This document shows, piece after piece, positions 13,207-25,900 of a DNA stretch of 64,000 bases (positions are counted from its first letter, which is position 1; the number at the start of each line of letters is the position of its first letter). The notes beneath the pieces were generated by a model. That model saw only the letters and a program-made list of their open reading frames with translations, was not told where the DNA came from and did not search any database. This DNA comes from Glandiceps talaboti (taxonomy: Eukaryota; Hemichordata; Enteropneusta; Spengelidae). The DNA is taken from positions 26,926,676-26,990,675 of the forward strand of contig NC_135550.1 in NCBI RefSeq assembly GCF_964340395.1, given 5' to 3'. A program made the translations under genes and the position numbers.

Positions 13207-13222
13207 TGTGGTGTGGTGTGGT
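13081..13222. repeat. (GGTGT)n and (GT)n tract
   Basis: GGTGT pentamers flank a (GT)n run of about 40 bp. The long glycine, cysteine and valine frames on the plus strand and threonine/histidine frames on the minus strand are by-products. Confidence 0.95.
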
Positions 13223-14239
13223 CAGTGTGGTGTCCAGTGGTGTATGTTGGTGATGCTTTCAATTTATAATCTCACTTTTAACGGTGTTTGTCTCTGAAAT
13301 AAATACAACTAAAGTTAGAAGGACATTCTACACCGTTTAAATTATCAGAATGTTTCCAATAGAATGATCAATCTGCTATCTGTGAAATGTTTTTTATGAC
13401 CTGGTCGTACATCGTTAAATCTGTTGTCAGATTGTCACTTTAAATAGGGTCAGTCAGGTCATATAAAACATCGATATGTAAATGGACTCGGTACTACGAA
13501 TTTAAATCATGCTCCGAGTGGTTAGTACATACACTGTGTAATTTTGAAACCAACCTAATCGCAAACAGTGATCATCCATACATGTATGGTAATGTTGTAT
13601 ATATGTTTTCAAAATTTAATCACATTTCATTGATGCCGTTTTAAAAATACTCGAGGATGCATTACATACACGCAAGCTAAATCCGAACCAATCCGAATGA
13701 TATTTTGAGTTCAGGTCTTTTGGCCCCAAAATCGCACTTTTCAAACCTAATTTCATACCATGAATAATATCACCTTGTCTTGAACAGGTAGACTTTCCAA
13801 AGAACACCCCAGTAAGTATATTAGATAAGTTGTTAATTTCTTTTGACTAAAAGCACATTTGTTTTACCTAATTAAAAATACTCTTAAATCTCAAGTAACA
13901 TCCAAGTCACAGAAACAAAGGTAGTTTAATGGTCCATTCAAACACAGAACCATACAAATCCACATAAAAGGAAACTTTATGAATTTGTAATTACTTTGTT
14001 TGGATTCAGACATGACCCTGTTTATACATGTCGCCAAACACCTAGTTAGAGAAAAGAATATGGCTCACATGGATGTCAAGACAATAGGTACACTAATATC
14101 GTATGTCTGGAGATGTCATTCAAGTTAAAGTTTAGTGTCTTTTGTTTCATTTCCATGACGCTCATAACTATGCATGACATATTGTTATCTTATAATAGGA
14201 AGCTCATCTCATATGCGTGACTTACCGTGATTTCATTAT

Positions 14240-14398
14240 TGTTACGACCATAACGTCGTATGTTTGCAATTGAGGACTTGAGTTTTGACCGCGGAGCTGC
14301 CGGGGAGCACCTGTCTCTCCTAGATCTGGGCTTTAATAAAGTCTACGTTCCAGTCATACTCCATATATCGTCTCTATTCAGTTTATCCTTTTACTACA
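14240..14398 (+). mobile_element. Possible solo LTR (fossil)
   Basis: A 159-bp segment begins TGTTACGACC and ends TACTACA (TG...CA termini) and has an AATAAA polyadenylation-like signal in its second half. It is richer in GC than its surroundings. This resembles a short Gypsy-like LTR. No retroviral-type coding sequence is next to it and no clear target-site duplication is visible, so the call is weak. Confidence 0.3.
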
Positions 14399-14806
14399 AT
14401 ACGGGCTGATCTAAAATTTCTAATATTATCATGGCTAAAACATGACTGGAATTCAGTTGTACAAAACAACAATTCAGAAAATACTCCATACAACTTTGTA
14501 ATACAAATCTGTTTTAACATGCACAAAACAAACAAATGATGAACACACAAAAAAACACACAATGCTTTGGGTTGATATACATATACACAAAATACAGACT
14601 ACTCCATGGTTTCTTTGTAGACATTTTGATCTTTATTTCCAACACCTATTACGTCAATGGGTACACAAGCACTGTTTTCTGATTCAAAATAATGGACCTC
14701 TGCTAATGTGGCAGTTTGTCAAATACAAAATACATACATATATACATACATACACATGAAAGTACACACACAAAAATGGAGAAGGCACATAGTCAAGTAG
14801 TCTATC

Positions 14807-14915
14807 TGCTAGACCTCGGATGTTCTTCCGATAGAATACGACACATGACCGAACATCGCCCTCACTGCGAACTTCGTTCGCTTCCAGTATCGAAAGAAAG
14901 CCCGAACGTCTAGCA
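14807..14915. mobile_element. Small hairpin element (109 bp)
   Basis: The ends TGCTAGACCTCGG and its inverse (right end ...GTCTAGCA) form imperfect inverted repeats of about 25 bp, continuing through a TTCCGATA/TATCGAAA pair. GCGAACTTCGTTCGC near the middle is itself palindromic. It looks like a MITE-type insertion. Confidence 0.45.
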
Positions 14916-16907
14916 GCAAGACTAACAGTCAAGCTGAAATCACTAAAATCAATGATTTATATGATTTAGAGTCTAACAGCATTATATTCCGTTGTCAAAT
15001 TATGTAGGAACAATTTTGAGTAGATGAACAACATTCAGCTCCACTAAGGCTTCATTAAATCATGGGGTCAGAGGTCAAATAATATTGGGAGTGGAAAATG
15101 TTTATAACTACAGAATATGCCATCGTGTAAGAAAGGATATCATGGGGTGAAATACTAGTTCAAAGCTAGAACAAAACAGAAGTTCGTGCAGTAATCAAGT
15201 AATCATGTCACGTGTGCTTCCATTTTAGTATAATTCTGTTTCCAAACTAGTCTGGATGCCAACATGATCTCTAAGAGAGATCTTAAAGATTCGATGAAGG
15301 GTAACACTAAACTATTTCCAAACAAGAGCCTGCCAACAAACAGGGAAGTTTGGAAATGACAAAGGCTAACAAACAAACAAACAAACTCCCAACATACTGT
15401 GTACAAAAAATTAACAAATTAACAAGTTGCGAAAAAAAAAGACTGCAGCTATCTTCCGTACACTTTGAGTGTTAGGCAGCATTTAAAAAAACACAATCCA
15501 AAAATACTAGCACAAATATGATTTTTAAAAATCTAATATTCTCCTTTGAATGATTTAATTAGATCTTTTTACTTTCTCTCCATTCATCTAATAATATCTA
15601 CTTTATAAGTATTTCATTTCATTTTATTTCTAACAGTTATGATAAAAAAGAGAATCAAATTAATGTGTATACTATATTAATATTAATCAATGTAATACAT
15701 TCAATGAATTGAAACAAGTTTTAAATCAAATCTTCATATCTAAATTCCAACCATGAAATAGACAAGACTAAAAATGGAAGATTTCAACGAAATCTGAATG
15801 ACAGGTAGTATCTCGAGAAGATAGGTGAATTACATTAAAATGAGAGTCTGGGCAAACCATAACAAATAGCATAGTCACTGAAATAAAAATATTAAATTTT
15901 GAAAAGAAATACATGTTTTAAAGAACAATTAGAAACTCAATGTGTAAATCTCTGCTGTCTTTTGTATAATGATCATAATTGCATAAGATATTCTATGACA
16001 ATAACTCAAAAGCATTTTAAAAATGTACTATTTTTTTATTCCAAAGAATTTTTATATGAAAAACAATTTCCATGTCACTGATATCAGTAAAGATGCACAA
16101 CACGTACAAATTACTGATGAACTCACACATGTGGTTACACCCCCCCCCCCACTGACAAACACACATGCACATCCATACATATACATAAGAAATCACACAC
16201 ATGTACAGTGTTGCTGGTTGGCTTATACTAGTCAAAATAAACAGGACTACCATGAAACTACCAGTACGGTATGGTATTACAAAGAATGGTGTTCTTTTTT
16301 ATTTGAAACTGCACTAGCTGTAACTGGACAATCAAAATATTCATTGAAAATTGTTAAAATATCAATAATTTGAATGTTAATTAGAGATTGATTTTATCCA
16401 TATAAGTTTTACAGTAAAAAGTTGGAATTGTCATCAACTTAGGGGCACTGATTTGAGGATGCTGACCCAGAAAATCAATTTGATTTGATTTATTATAGTA
16501 TACCATACTATGGGTAAAGCTACACAAATATATTTATCACAGGTGATGATTCAATACCTGTTCTGGGTGTTTGGCATTATGAGCAAGTAATTTCAAACAA
16601 AACAGTGTAGCTCTTAGAAAGGTCAATGTACTACGGTATGTAAGATATCATTATCTAGAAATTGTACAATGTCATGTTATGTATGTACAATTTTTAAGTA
16701 CTATCAAGAAAAAGATAAGTACAAACCAGTTTGAATCCTTGATCAGTGTTGCATTGATTTTTAAATAATGAAATTTTTGTACATGCAAACTTACTGAAAT
16801 CACTACAAACGTGAAACTGGTGAAAAGGTTTTTATGTGGTAATTGGTGTTAAAGATTTGAGAAAACTTATGAAATATTCTTAGATTACCAGTAGTCATGG
16901 AGATTGT

Positions 16908-19900
16908 CTAGATAAGCCCAAGATAAACAAAGAGCCAGGGACAAAGTACAGTTGCATTGATAGCAACCATTATATAGGCAAAAAACTTCCTTGGTAATTC
17001 AATGACTAGTTGTTCTGTAGACTTGGCTTCAGTACGTGAAATCCCAAGTAAAAAGCCAATAACACCACAAATAAAGCTGCTAACTATCTCTTTGGTTGTC
17101 AATAAAATAACCCAACCCAGCATTGAACGTAGTAGCATGAAAACAAGCCAAGTAAAATTGGGTACCAGAATATTATATGGTGGTTCTTCTGTTATGTCTA
17201 CAGGTCCAATGCCATATTCATTTTTAAACCACTTGCCAACCAGAACGCCAACACCAACACCAACAATAAGTGTGGCATCAGCTCTAGCGTTACTCCATCT
17301 GTCTAGCGTTGGATAGCATATGACCATACCAAGACCTAAACTGAATGCAGCAGCAGCTCCATATACATGTTGGGTGAAGAACTCATCAATTATATCCAGG
17401 TATGGTAGAAGAATATACATAATAATGGTGGAAAAGATCACTCCAACTAGAAGATCCTAAAATCAAAATGAAATACAAAATGAATAAATTGACCACATTA
17501 TATTCATTTTACAATGTATTTGTTTGTGTATTACAGCACAAACACTACACTATTCTTGCCAGCCCAGTATAAAGCAAAGACTGTTTTGTGTTACATCTTT
17601 TTTTTTTATAGTCTAGAGGTTTTAGGTTTAATTTGAATCTGAAGATGTCATGGGGTAAAGAGATCTTCACATTCAAACCCAACAGCTCCTCTCTAGACTA
17701 GATTATAATCTATCACTACTTAGTGTTTTGTTTGGGGTGAATTTTTTATATCATTAGCTGAGCAGTCATTGTTTGAGTGGTTACCATGGTAACAGACAAT
17801 GTTTACAGGCAGAGGATGATATTTTTGTCTTTTAAATGTATGTATTTGCAACTTTAATTATACATAGTATTATAGTTCATTAATATTTACAATATAGCTT
17901 ATACCCTAATAGCTGTCAAAATGTTGACTCTGTGTTTGACATATACGGGATTAGCAGTCCTCTACCAGAGCTAATATTAAAGTTTGTGTAGCTGGTTATA
18001 ACCAACTCCTTGTCTGAGATGCTGCTGAAGTCTTATTAGTATTGGATAGTGTAAGACAAAGGGGGATAATATTTACGGACAGAGGATGATATTTTTATCT
18101 TTTAAATTGATGTATTTACAACTTTAATTATACATAGTATTATACTTTATTTAATTATTAATATTTACAATATAGCTTATTAATTTGAATAGACCAATGT
18201 CCACAAACTGACTATTACTATCTTGCAGTCATTGTTCTATTCTGAACAGCTTTTCAAATTTTTGTTTACATCTCATGTTCCCATATGCCCACACATTGAG
18301 TAGCAGTGCAGAAAGAGCTGTGTAAATTTACCTTTGTCTGCCCATTACCATGTAACATGTAACCTTTCACCTATTATGTCATAGCACTGATTACACATGT
18401 CATAATATACAAATTTCCCTACTGTATGACCTCCTATCATGTCTCCTATCAGTACATATCTCTCCTATACTATCATTTCATAATAGACTTAATAATCATG
18501 ATAAATATGAACTGTATATAGAAATTAAGTCAAGTCTCAGACAAGACTGTCGACAGTCGTTTGTGCCTTTTTTGCCACGTTTCATCTAAAACAAAGTCAT
18601 CGCCTCGCTCCGTAGCACTGATGGAACAGTGAGTGTCGAGCGCACGCTGGCTCCGGCACTCACTGTTGCTATCAGTATGCGGTTATAGTATTGCTCGGGA
18701 TCGGAGCGAGGCAGCGACTTTAGTTTTAGATAAAACGTAGCAAAAAAGGCATGAATGACTGTTGACAGTCTAGTCTCAGAGTATAAAACATTTTCAGTGT
18801 TTATATTAATGAGATACTACCGGTACACGAGGAACTGGTAACCACAGGTACATTTCTGCCTAGTTTTGCACTTTAAAGGTATTTCTTGGGCTATTTTGCC
18901 ACAAGCGGAAAATGAAACTTTTGCTTTTTGTCACTTGATCATTGAGCAAACATTGTCTTGTTTAACTGTTTTTCTGGATATATTTCCCCAACTAGATAGT
19001 TTTGGTAATAGGACAGAGAGTATGGAAAATATCCTGTAAGATTTCCATTCATGTAAATCACACGAAAAATGGGGAATACTTGTTAATGTCACCATGTATA
19101 TTTAACGTGTACTAAATGTGGAAGGTTTTGATACCTCACTCTTTTCATACAGTTTTATTGTTTTATTCAAACATGTGATTGTCATTCTAATGTAACATAC
19201 AGTTTTCTTTTTTTAAATGAAATAACATGGTATTCCAGGAATTTGAATTTTTTAAAATGAAAGATTTAAACTATTTGTAGCAAAGAAGTATTGCCTATTA
19301 GATATTGAATGAACAACTCATATATCATATCATGACAGTGCATCACATACAGGCTGCTCATGTGCTGAATGTACAATGATTGAAACTTATCGAGAACAGT
19401 GGTCGAATTTAAGAGTAGGAAAGCATTCATTACTACATTTCCTTCCTACAAACCAACCAGCTTAATTCTATCTGTAATTAAATATTGTATTCTGATTGCT
19501 TTGCTGCATTTCAAACCAATGGAATATCATAAACTTGTAAGTTACAAATGAGACATTTATAAACCCACAAAGTGAAATATATACTATCCCCTAGTTGTTC
19601 AGAGTCTTCAAGTCAACCCTGTGTTACAACTTTTAGGTGTCCCAAGCCAAATGATCTACAGATTACTTCCTGCCTTTTGAAAACTGACCAAAAGAAATTG
19701 TTGAAGCTTTTTTCAAATGAGATGTTAAATGGGTCCTGCCTGAAAACTGAGGTTGTGACCATTTCTTGTCCAAGGGAAATCCAAAGGAAAACATGCTTAG
19801 TCCTCCAAAATGCATCTAAGATGCAACTTTTGAAGATCATTGATCATCAGGTGAAGATTGTTGAAAAGAATAAGAGCAATGAATAAGACTTCAGAGTGAA

Positions 19901-22900
19901 GATGTTGTGTTTGGTGACTTACAAAATATCACACAGTGAGGTGTCCTGTACAAACATATTATCTGAATATGTAATATAGCCATAGTGACATGGATTGACA
20001 TAACTCCATGGTCTACTCTGACACAAATCTTAAGTTCATAAGAGTCATGTAGACTGTGACTAAGAAGTACATACCTCATAACAAGAGCGAGTATGGACTG
20101 AGTGTTACACAGAGACTGAACAGGTTGACTGAAATGCTATATCCATGAGTAAACACATTGTTTGACATAACTAGAATATATGTGCAAATGAAAGTAAAAG
20201 CCCATGCACACTCAGACTTGTAAACAGAGACTTTTGACCTCTGTGTAGAATAAAGCATGTCATAAAACACATATATCTATCAAACAATTTGTTATTTATT
20301 ATTGTAATGAGTACATTGTTTTTACAAATCATAACTTCAGTTTGGAAAAAAAAATCCAACTTTACTATACTATGAGTATGATCATACCTTGCAAAAAACA
20401 CTTATAAAGAGTTTCAGGACTGACTTCAGACTTACCAAGAAGTTATGCATGCCTAGATAAAGTCTGCTGCAGCATACAAGACAACACCATGTAATAGATA
20501 CAGCTACACCAACAGAGAAGGGATACTGTGAAAGAAGAAAAAATATCCAGATGTAAACTGAATGTCTTTCATAAGACTTTTCCATTAATTCCTTCATGTA
20601 TTCTGTGTAAATTTCTGAGCTACTGTACATATTAAATCACTAAATTTGAAAATATCATCAATTATGCAAATGACTAATTAAAATTAAAACTGCTATATAC
20701 AACATATGTGCTCTGTTATAAGTGTATGTACCAAATTATATGAAATTATAAGCTTGCATTCTTCAGATATTGTCTAATTACTGAAAATAATTAATTATGC
20801 AAATGACTCATTAAAACTAAAAGCTACTGTGTTTTCATATCATCAATGAAATGTACCAAAGTATTTTAAATTTGAAGCTGGCATTTTAAAGTGCCTAATT
20901 TCCAAAAATGATTAATTATGCAAATTATATGAAATTTGAAGCTTTCATTCTTCATTTCAGATATTACTTACACAAAATCACATAATATGCAAATCACTCA
21001 TTATGATTAAAAGCTACATCAACAAGATTTGCAACTTTGTCACCATTACTGTACATACAAATGTAATGAAATTTTGAAACTTATGGGATATTGCCTAATT
21101 AAAGAAAGTCATTATTTATGCAAATAAAACAGCAAATATTTTGAAACACAAATGTTTTGTCACTTGAGTGAATGATTGTGAAACAGTGGTTAGATTGCAT
21201 ATAGGGTGACTATGTACTAGTACCTGGGAAAAATTGAAGAAAAGGTTGACCATGTTTTCCTTCACATGAAAAACAAATTCAAACATTTGAAGATTTTGAG
21301 ACAAAGGAAAATTCTCCCAATGGACTGTGCTAGCACTAGTAGGACTCTGCCAGTACTAGTAGGACTGTGCCAGTACTAGTAGGACTGTGCCAGTACTAGT
21401 AGGACTGTGCTTGTACTAGTAGGACTGTGCCAGTACAAGTAGGACTGTGCCAGTACAAGTAGGACTGTGCAAGTACTAGTAGGACTGTGCCAGCACTAGT
21501 AGGACTGTGTCAGCACTAGTAGGACTGTGCCAGTACTAGTAGGACTGTGCCAGCACTAGTAGGACTGTGCTAGTACTAGTAGGACTGTGCTAGTACTAGT
21601 AGGACAGTGTCAGCACTAGTAGGACTGTGCAAGTACTAGTAGGACTGTGCCAGCACTAGTAGGACTGTGCTAGTACTAGTAGGACTGTGCTAGTACTAGT
21701 AGGACTGTGCCAGTACTAGTAGGACTGTGCAAGTACTAGTAGGACTGTGCAAGTACTAGTAGGACTGTGCTAGTACTAGTAGGACTGTGCCAGTACTAGT
21801 AGGACTGTGCCAGCACTAGTAGGACTGTGCTAGTACTAGTAGGACTGTGCTTGTACTAGTAGGACTGTGCCAGTACTAGTAGGACTGTGCCAGTACAAGT
21901 AGGACTGTGCAAGTACTAGTAGGACTGTGCCAGCACTAGTAGGACTGTGCCAGTACTAGTAGGACTGTGCCAGCACTAGTAGGACTGTGCTAGTACTAGT
22001 AGGACTGTGCTAGTACTAGTAGGACAGTGTCAGCACTAGTAGGACTGTGCAAGTACTAGTAGGACTGTGCTAGTACTAGTAGGACTGTGCTAGTACTAGT
22101 AGGACTGTGCCAGCACTAGTAGGACTGTGCAAGTACTAGTAGGACTGTGCCAGCACTAGTAGGACTGTGCTAGTACTAGTAGGACTGTGCTAGTACTAGT
22201 AGGACTGTGCCAGTACTAGTAGGACTGTGCCAGTACTAGTAGGACTGTGCTAGTACTAGTAGGACTGTGCTAGTACTAGTAGGACTGTGTCAGCACTAGT
22301 AGGACTGTGCAAGTACTAGTAGGACTGTGCTAGTACTAGTAGGACTGTGCTAGTACTAGTAGGACTGTGCTAGTGCTAGTAGGACTGTGCCAGTACTAGT
22401 AGGACTGTGCCAGCACTAGTAGGACTGTGCAAGTACTAGTAGGACTGTGCCAGCACTAGTAGGACTGTGCTAGTACTAGTAGGACTGTGCTAGTACTAGT
22501 AGGACTGTGCCAGTACTAGTAGGACTGCAAGTACTAGTAGGACTGTGCTAGTACTAGTAGGACTGTGCCAGTACTAGTAGGACTGTGTCAGTACTAGTAG
22601 GACTGTGCCAGTACTAGTAGGACTGTGCCAGCACTAGTAGGACTGTGCTAGCACTAGTAGGACTGTGCTAGTACTAGTAGGACTGTGCTAGTACTAGTAG
22701 GACTGTGCCAGTACTAGTAGGACTGTGCCAGTACTAGTAGGACTGTGCTAGTACTAGTAGGACTGTGCCAGCACTAGTAGGACTGTGCCAGTACTAGTAG
22801 GACTGTGCTAGTACTAGTAGGACTGTGCCAGCACTAGTAGGACTGTGCTAGTACTAGTAGGACTGTGCTAGTACTAGTAGGACTGTGCCAGTACTAGTAG

Positions 22901-25900
22901 GACTGTGCCAGTCTAACTTGTAGTGTATTACACAAACTAATATAACACTTAGATAGGCAATGTATAATCTTATCTTGCCTTTATCCTTCTTAGATTCCAC
23001 TAATCTTGTCATCAGTGTCTCAATGTAATGTTTGTGAGGCTTTATGATGTCAGCACTTTATAGGGTGAAGAAACTTTACAGATGTCCATCACTTTGCTAC
23101 AGTCATGCGAGAATGTGATTTAATTATTTTTTTCTCATTATAATTGTAATTGGTAACTGGTTCAACTAACTGCATTGTTGTAACTGACTATTATTTTTTT
23201 GACCTGACAACCAACAATATATATTCTAATAAAATTTAGCTATCAATAAATAGGCCTTGTACATGTTAATTGTGGATTAATTGTTATAGTATAGTAACAG
23301 GTTAACACTCTTGATTGCATTTGCCCACTGATTTTTTTGGTTGCAGACCCAAAAATCAATTTTATATATTGTACCATGTACAACAAGCTGATATTGTTAT
23401 AGCACATCCTCCATGTAATGTGTGCAGCTGCACAAATCCGTTTACCCACAGTACTGTTCAGGGTATATAGTACCACTGTCCATCTATGTGATAGAAGGAC
23501 TGTGATCTAACAAAAACCCATTCCACTTGCAGCTAGAGCAGCTTTAATCATTATCTCTACAAATTAATTTGACAGTGGGAATGAAATTAAGCTCAAACGC
23601 TTTTCATGTAATTAAATGTTGTTTACTCATTTATGTAATTATAAAAATGGGTACAATCATAACATAACATTAGCTATCCAAACAGTGATTTTAATAAAAA
23701 ATCAAAGCTGGGTGTAAATTCAGAACTAAAACATTGGTGTGTTTTTTCAGAATACCCATTTCGTAATCTGTAAACCACACTCTTATCATATCAGCTCCAG
23801 AGCTAAAACAGATAAAGAACCCATTGCATAAATATGCAAGTTGAATCTAACCTATATGTAAATTATAGTATATTGTAGTATTGCTAAAGTATGATAAAAG
23901 GCTGAATCATGACTGCAGATGTATTGCTTCCTTAGTTCTAGCAATATATATATATAACTATGGTGTATTAATACATACATAGTATAATGAACCATAGACG
24001 CTGGAGAAAGACTCCAACCACCATCTTTGTGAATATTAGGGGTGGACCATTTGATATCCTGGGGAGGGCTTGGAAGATTTCGGGAAAAAAAAGATGCCAA
24101 ATGGATTTGCTAAAAAAAAAATCCGGATATAAGTGGGTGATAGAAAAAAAAGATGGACCTGCTGCTAGAAAAAAAAATGTCTTGGCAAGGAAATGATGCA
24201 CAGGTTGGAGTATACTGTTCAACCTGCTCGTACCTCTCCAACCAGGATACTTGTCAAATCATGACAAACAGTTTCAAACACATATCAGGGACCAGTCAGT
24301 TTCATTAGCCTGTGGTACATATATATATATATTTGTTCTTGTCTCTGTTTCTTTCATAAATTGTTTAAATATTACTTCATGTACGGGTTCAAACATAACT
24401 ATACATAAAATTATACATATAATACATAGCTACCACACTAGTTACAGAACATCATGTCATGTAAGTGTTTGGCTGTTTCACAATCAGTGCTTCACTTATT
24501 TTGCACTTTAGGGCAAAAGTGAACTTGAAGGTTTTGTTATCGTAATCTTCATACTATTAGATATTTTATAAAAGAACTTAATCTAAATTGTTCTAGTCTC
24601 TTCAGTATGAATTTGTCAGAAGGGGTGAATATACATCCTATTTCAGAAACTACATGTATCGACTACAAATCAAATTCAAGTTTCTATAAAATCCGAATAT
24701 CTCAAAGAAGCAAAAAAAAAAAGTTGCCAGCATAAGCGAAGGAGAGAAAAAATAAATCTCAGGCAAGCAGGTGGGGAAAAAAATGACTCTCCACCAATCT
24801 TCCAAGCCCCCCCCCCCAAGATATCGAATGGTCTACCCCTTAGTCAACTGATGGTCACTGATACATTGTCTCCAAAAGACAGTCGGTATTTCTACAATGT
24901 AGGCCTAACGCTTTGATTTACTAACGATTATCAATAACTCGTGTTAATTATTCTCTCCTTTTGCTACAGCAATACTATTCGAGGGATGTTCCATAAATGC
25001 ATGTACTTGCTGTAAACGGGCGACTAAAACTTACAACCATGTTACAACAGAGGCCAAAAAAGATTTGTCTTTGAATTTTCTTTTTCACCAATCGATCGAT
25101 AATCTTGCCAGACCATACCCGACTTCCATGACTTGGTTGTTGAAAATATCACTTTCTCATTAGTAAAGAGAACATATGTCCATGGGCCCCAAAATGAACC
25201 CAAGGATTTTCGTAGCCCCTCCCCGGCTACACATATTTTAATGTGTAATTATACAGTTACCCCCCCCCCCCCCGCTTCACTTCACAGATGTACAGTATGG
25301 TATACTACATTAAAAGAATTTTAAAAAGTGAACGCCCATATATGCATGCACCTGGTACATGTAAATGAATGGGCTTTCATTTCGTTGAAAGCGAGATGCG
25401 AATTCAGTAGATTCAGCAACTTTATAAACCACCGTCCAAAACGAACCACAGAAATGTGTGCTCTGGCATGGCATGCGAGAATTTAGATTCTCAGGTAAAA
25501 GTACTAAACATGTTGACAAGACCGGGTGATTTATAGGATTCATTTTAATGTTTAATAAAGTAAAATAGTGGCGGTTTTACAGAGGGAACTGGCAATGGGC
25601 GGTCAAACAGTTATGTAAAAACTATGTCCAAGGCCAAGATCGATATTAGTTATTATCGTTCGATAAAACATTCTGACTGTTGCTTGACGTTGCAGTCCAC
25701 TTTACACGTGTTACACGTTCTTACAGCAAGAGATATAATTTTAATTTGCTGGGTTATTTTTATTATAATTGATTAATACACTTACCTGGTACTTATCCAT
25801 GGTCAAATTAAGCATTGTAAAGGGTATACACACGGCCATCATTGCATGGGTCGAAGGCATACCGAATTCGTTCCAGTACAGATTTTCTAATTTCGCCACA

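Larger units (their letters stand above)
13300..16907. other. Intergenic between the two SGPP genes
   Basis: AT-rich with no recognisable coding exon. It contains a possible solo LTR (14240-14398) and a 109-bp hairpin (14807-14915). A reverse-strand AATAAA at 16489-16494, about 415 bp past the SGPP-B stop, is a plausible polyadenylation signal for that gene. I see no other feature. Confidence 0.5.

Noticed and set aside
12983-13297. Gly/Cys/Val-rich frame of 104 codons
   Set aside because: It is produced by the GGTGT and GT repeats.
19572-19886. 104-codon plus-strand frame in SGPP-B intron 2
   Set aside because: No recognisable family, opposite to the host gene, and no splice or promoter support; not strong enough to call.
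21321-22913. Regular repeat array considered as a CRISPR array
   Set aside because: Units are directly contiguous with no unique spacers, and the host DNA is eukaryotic; it is a satellite.
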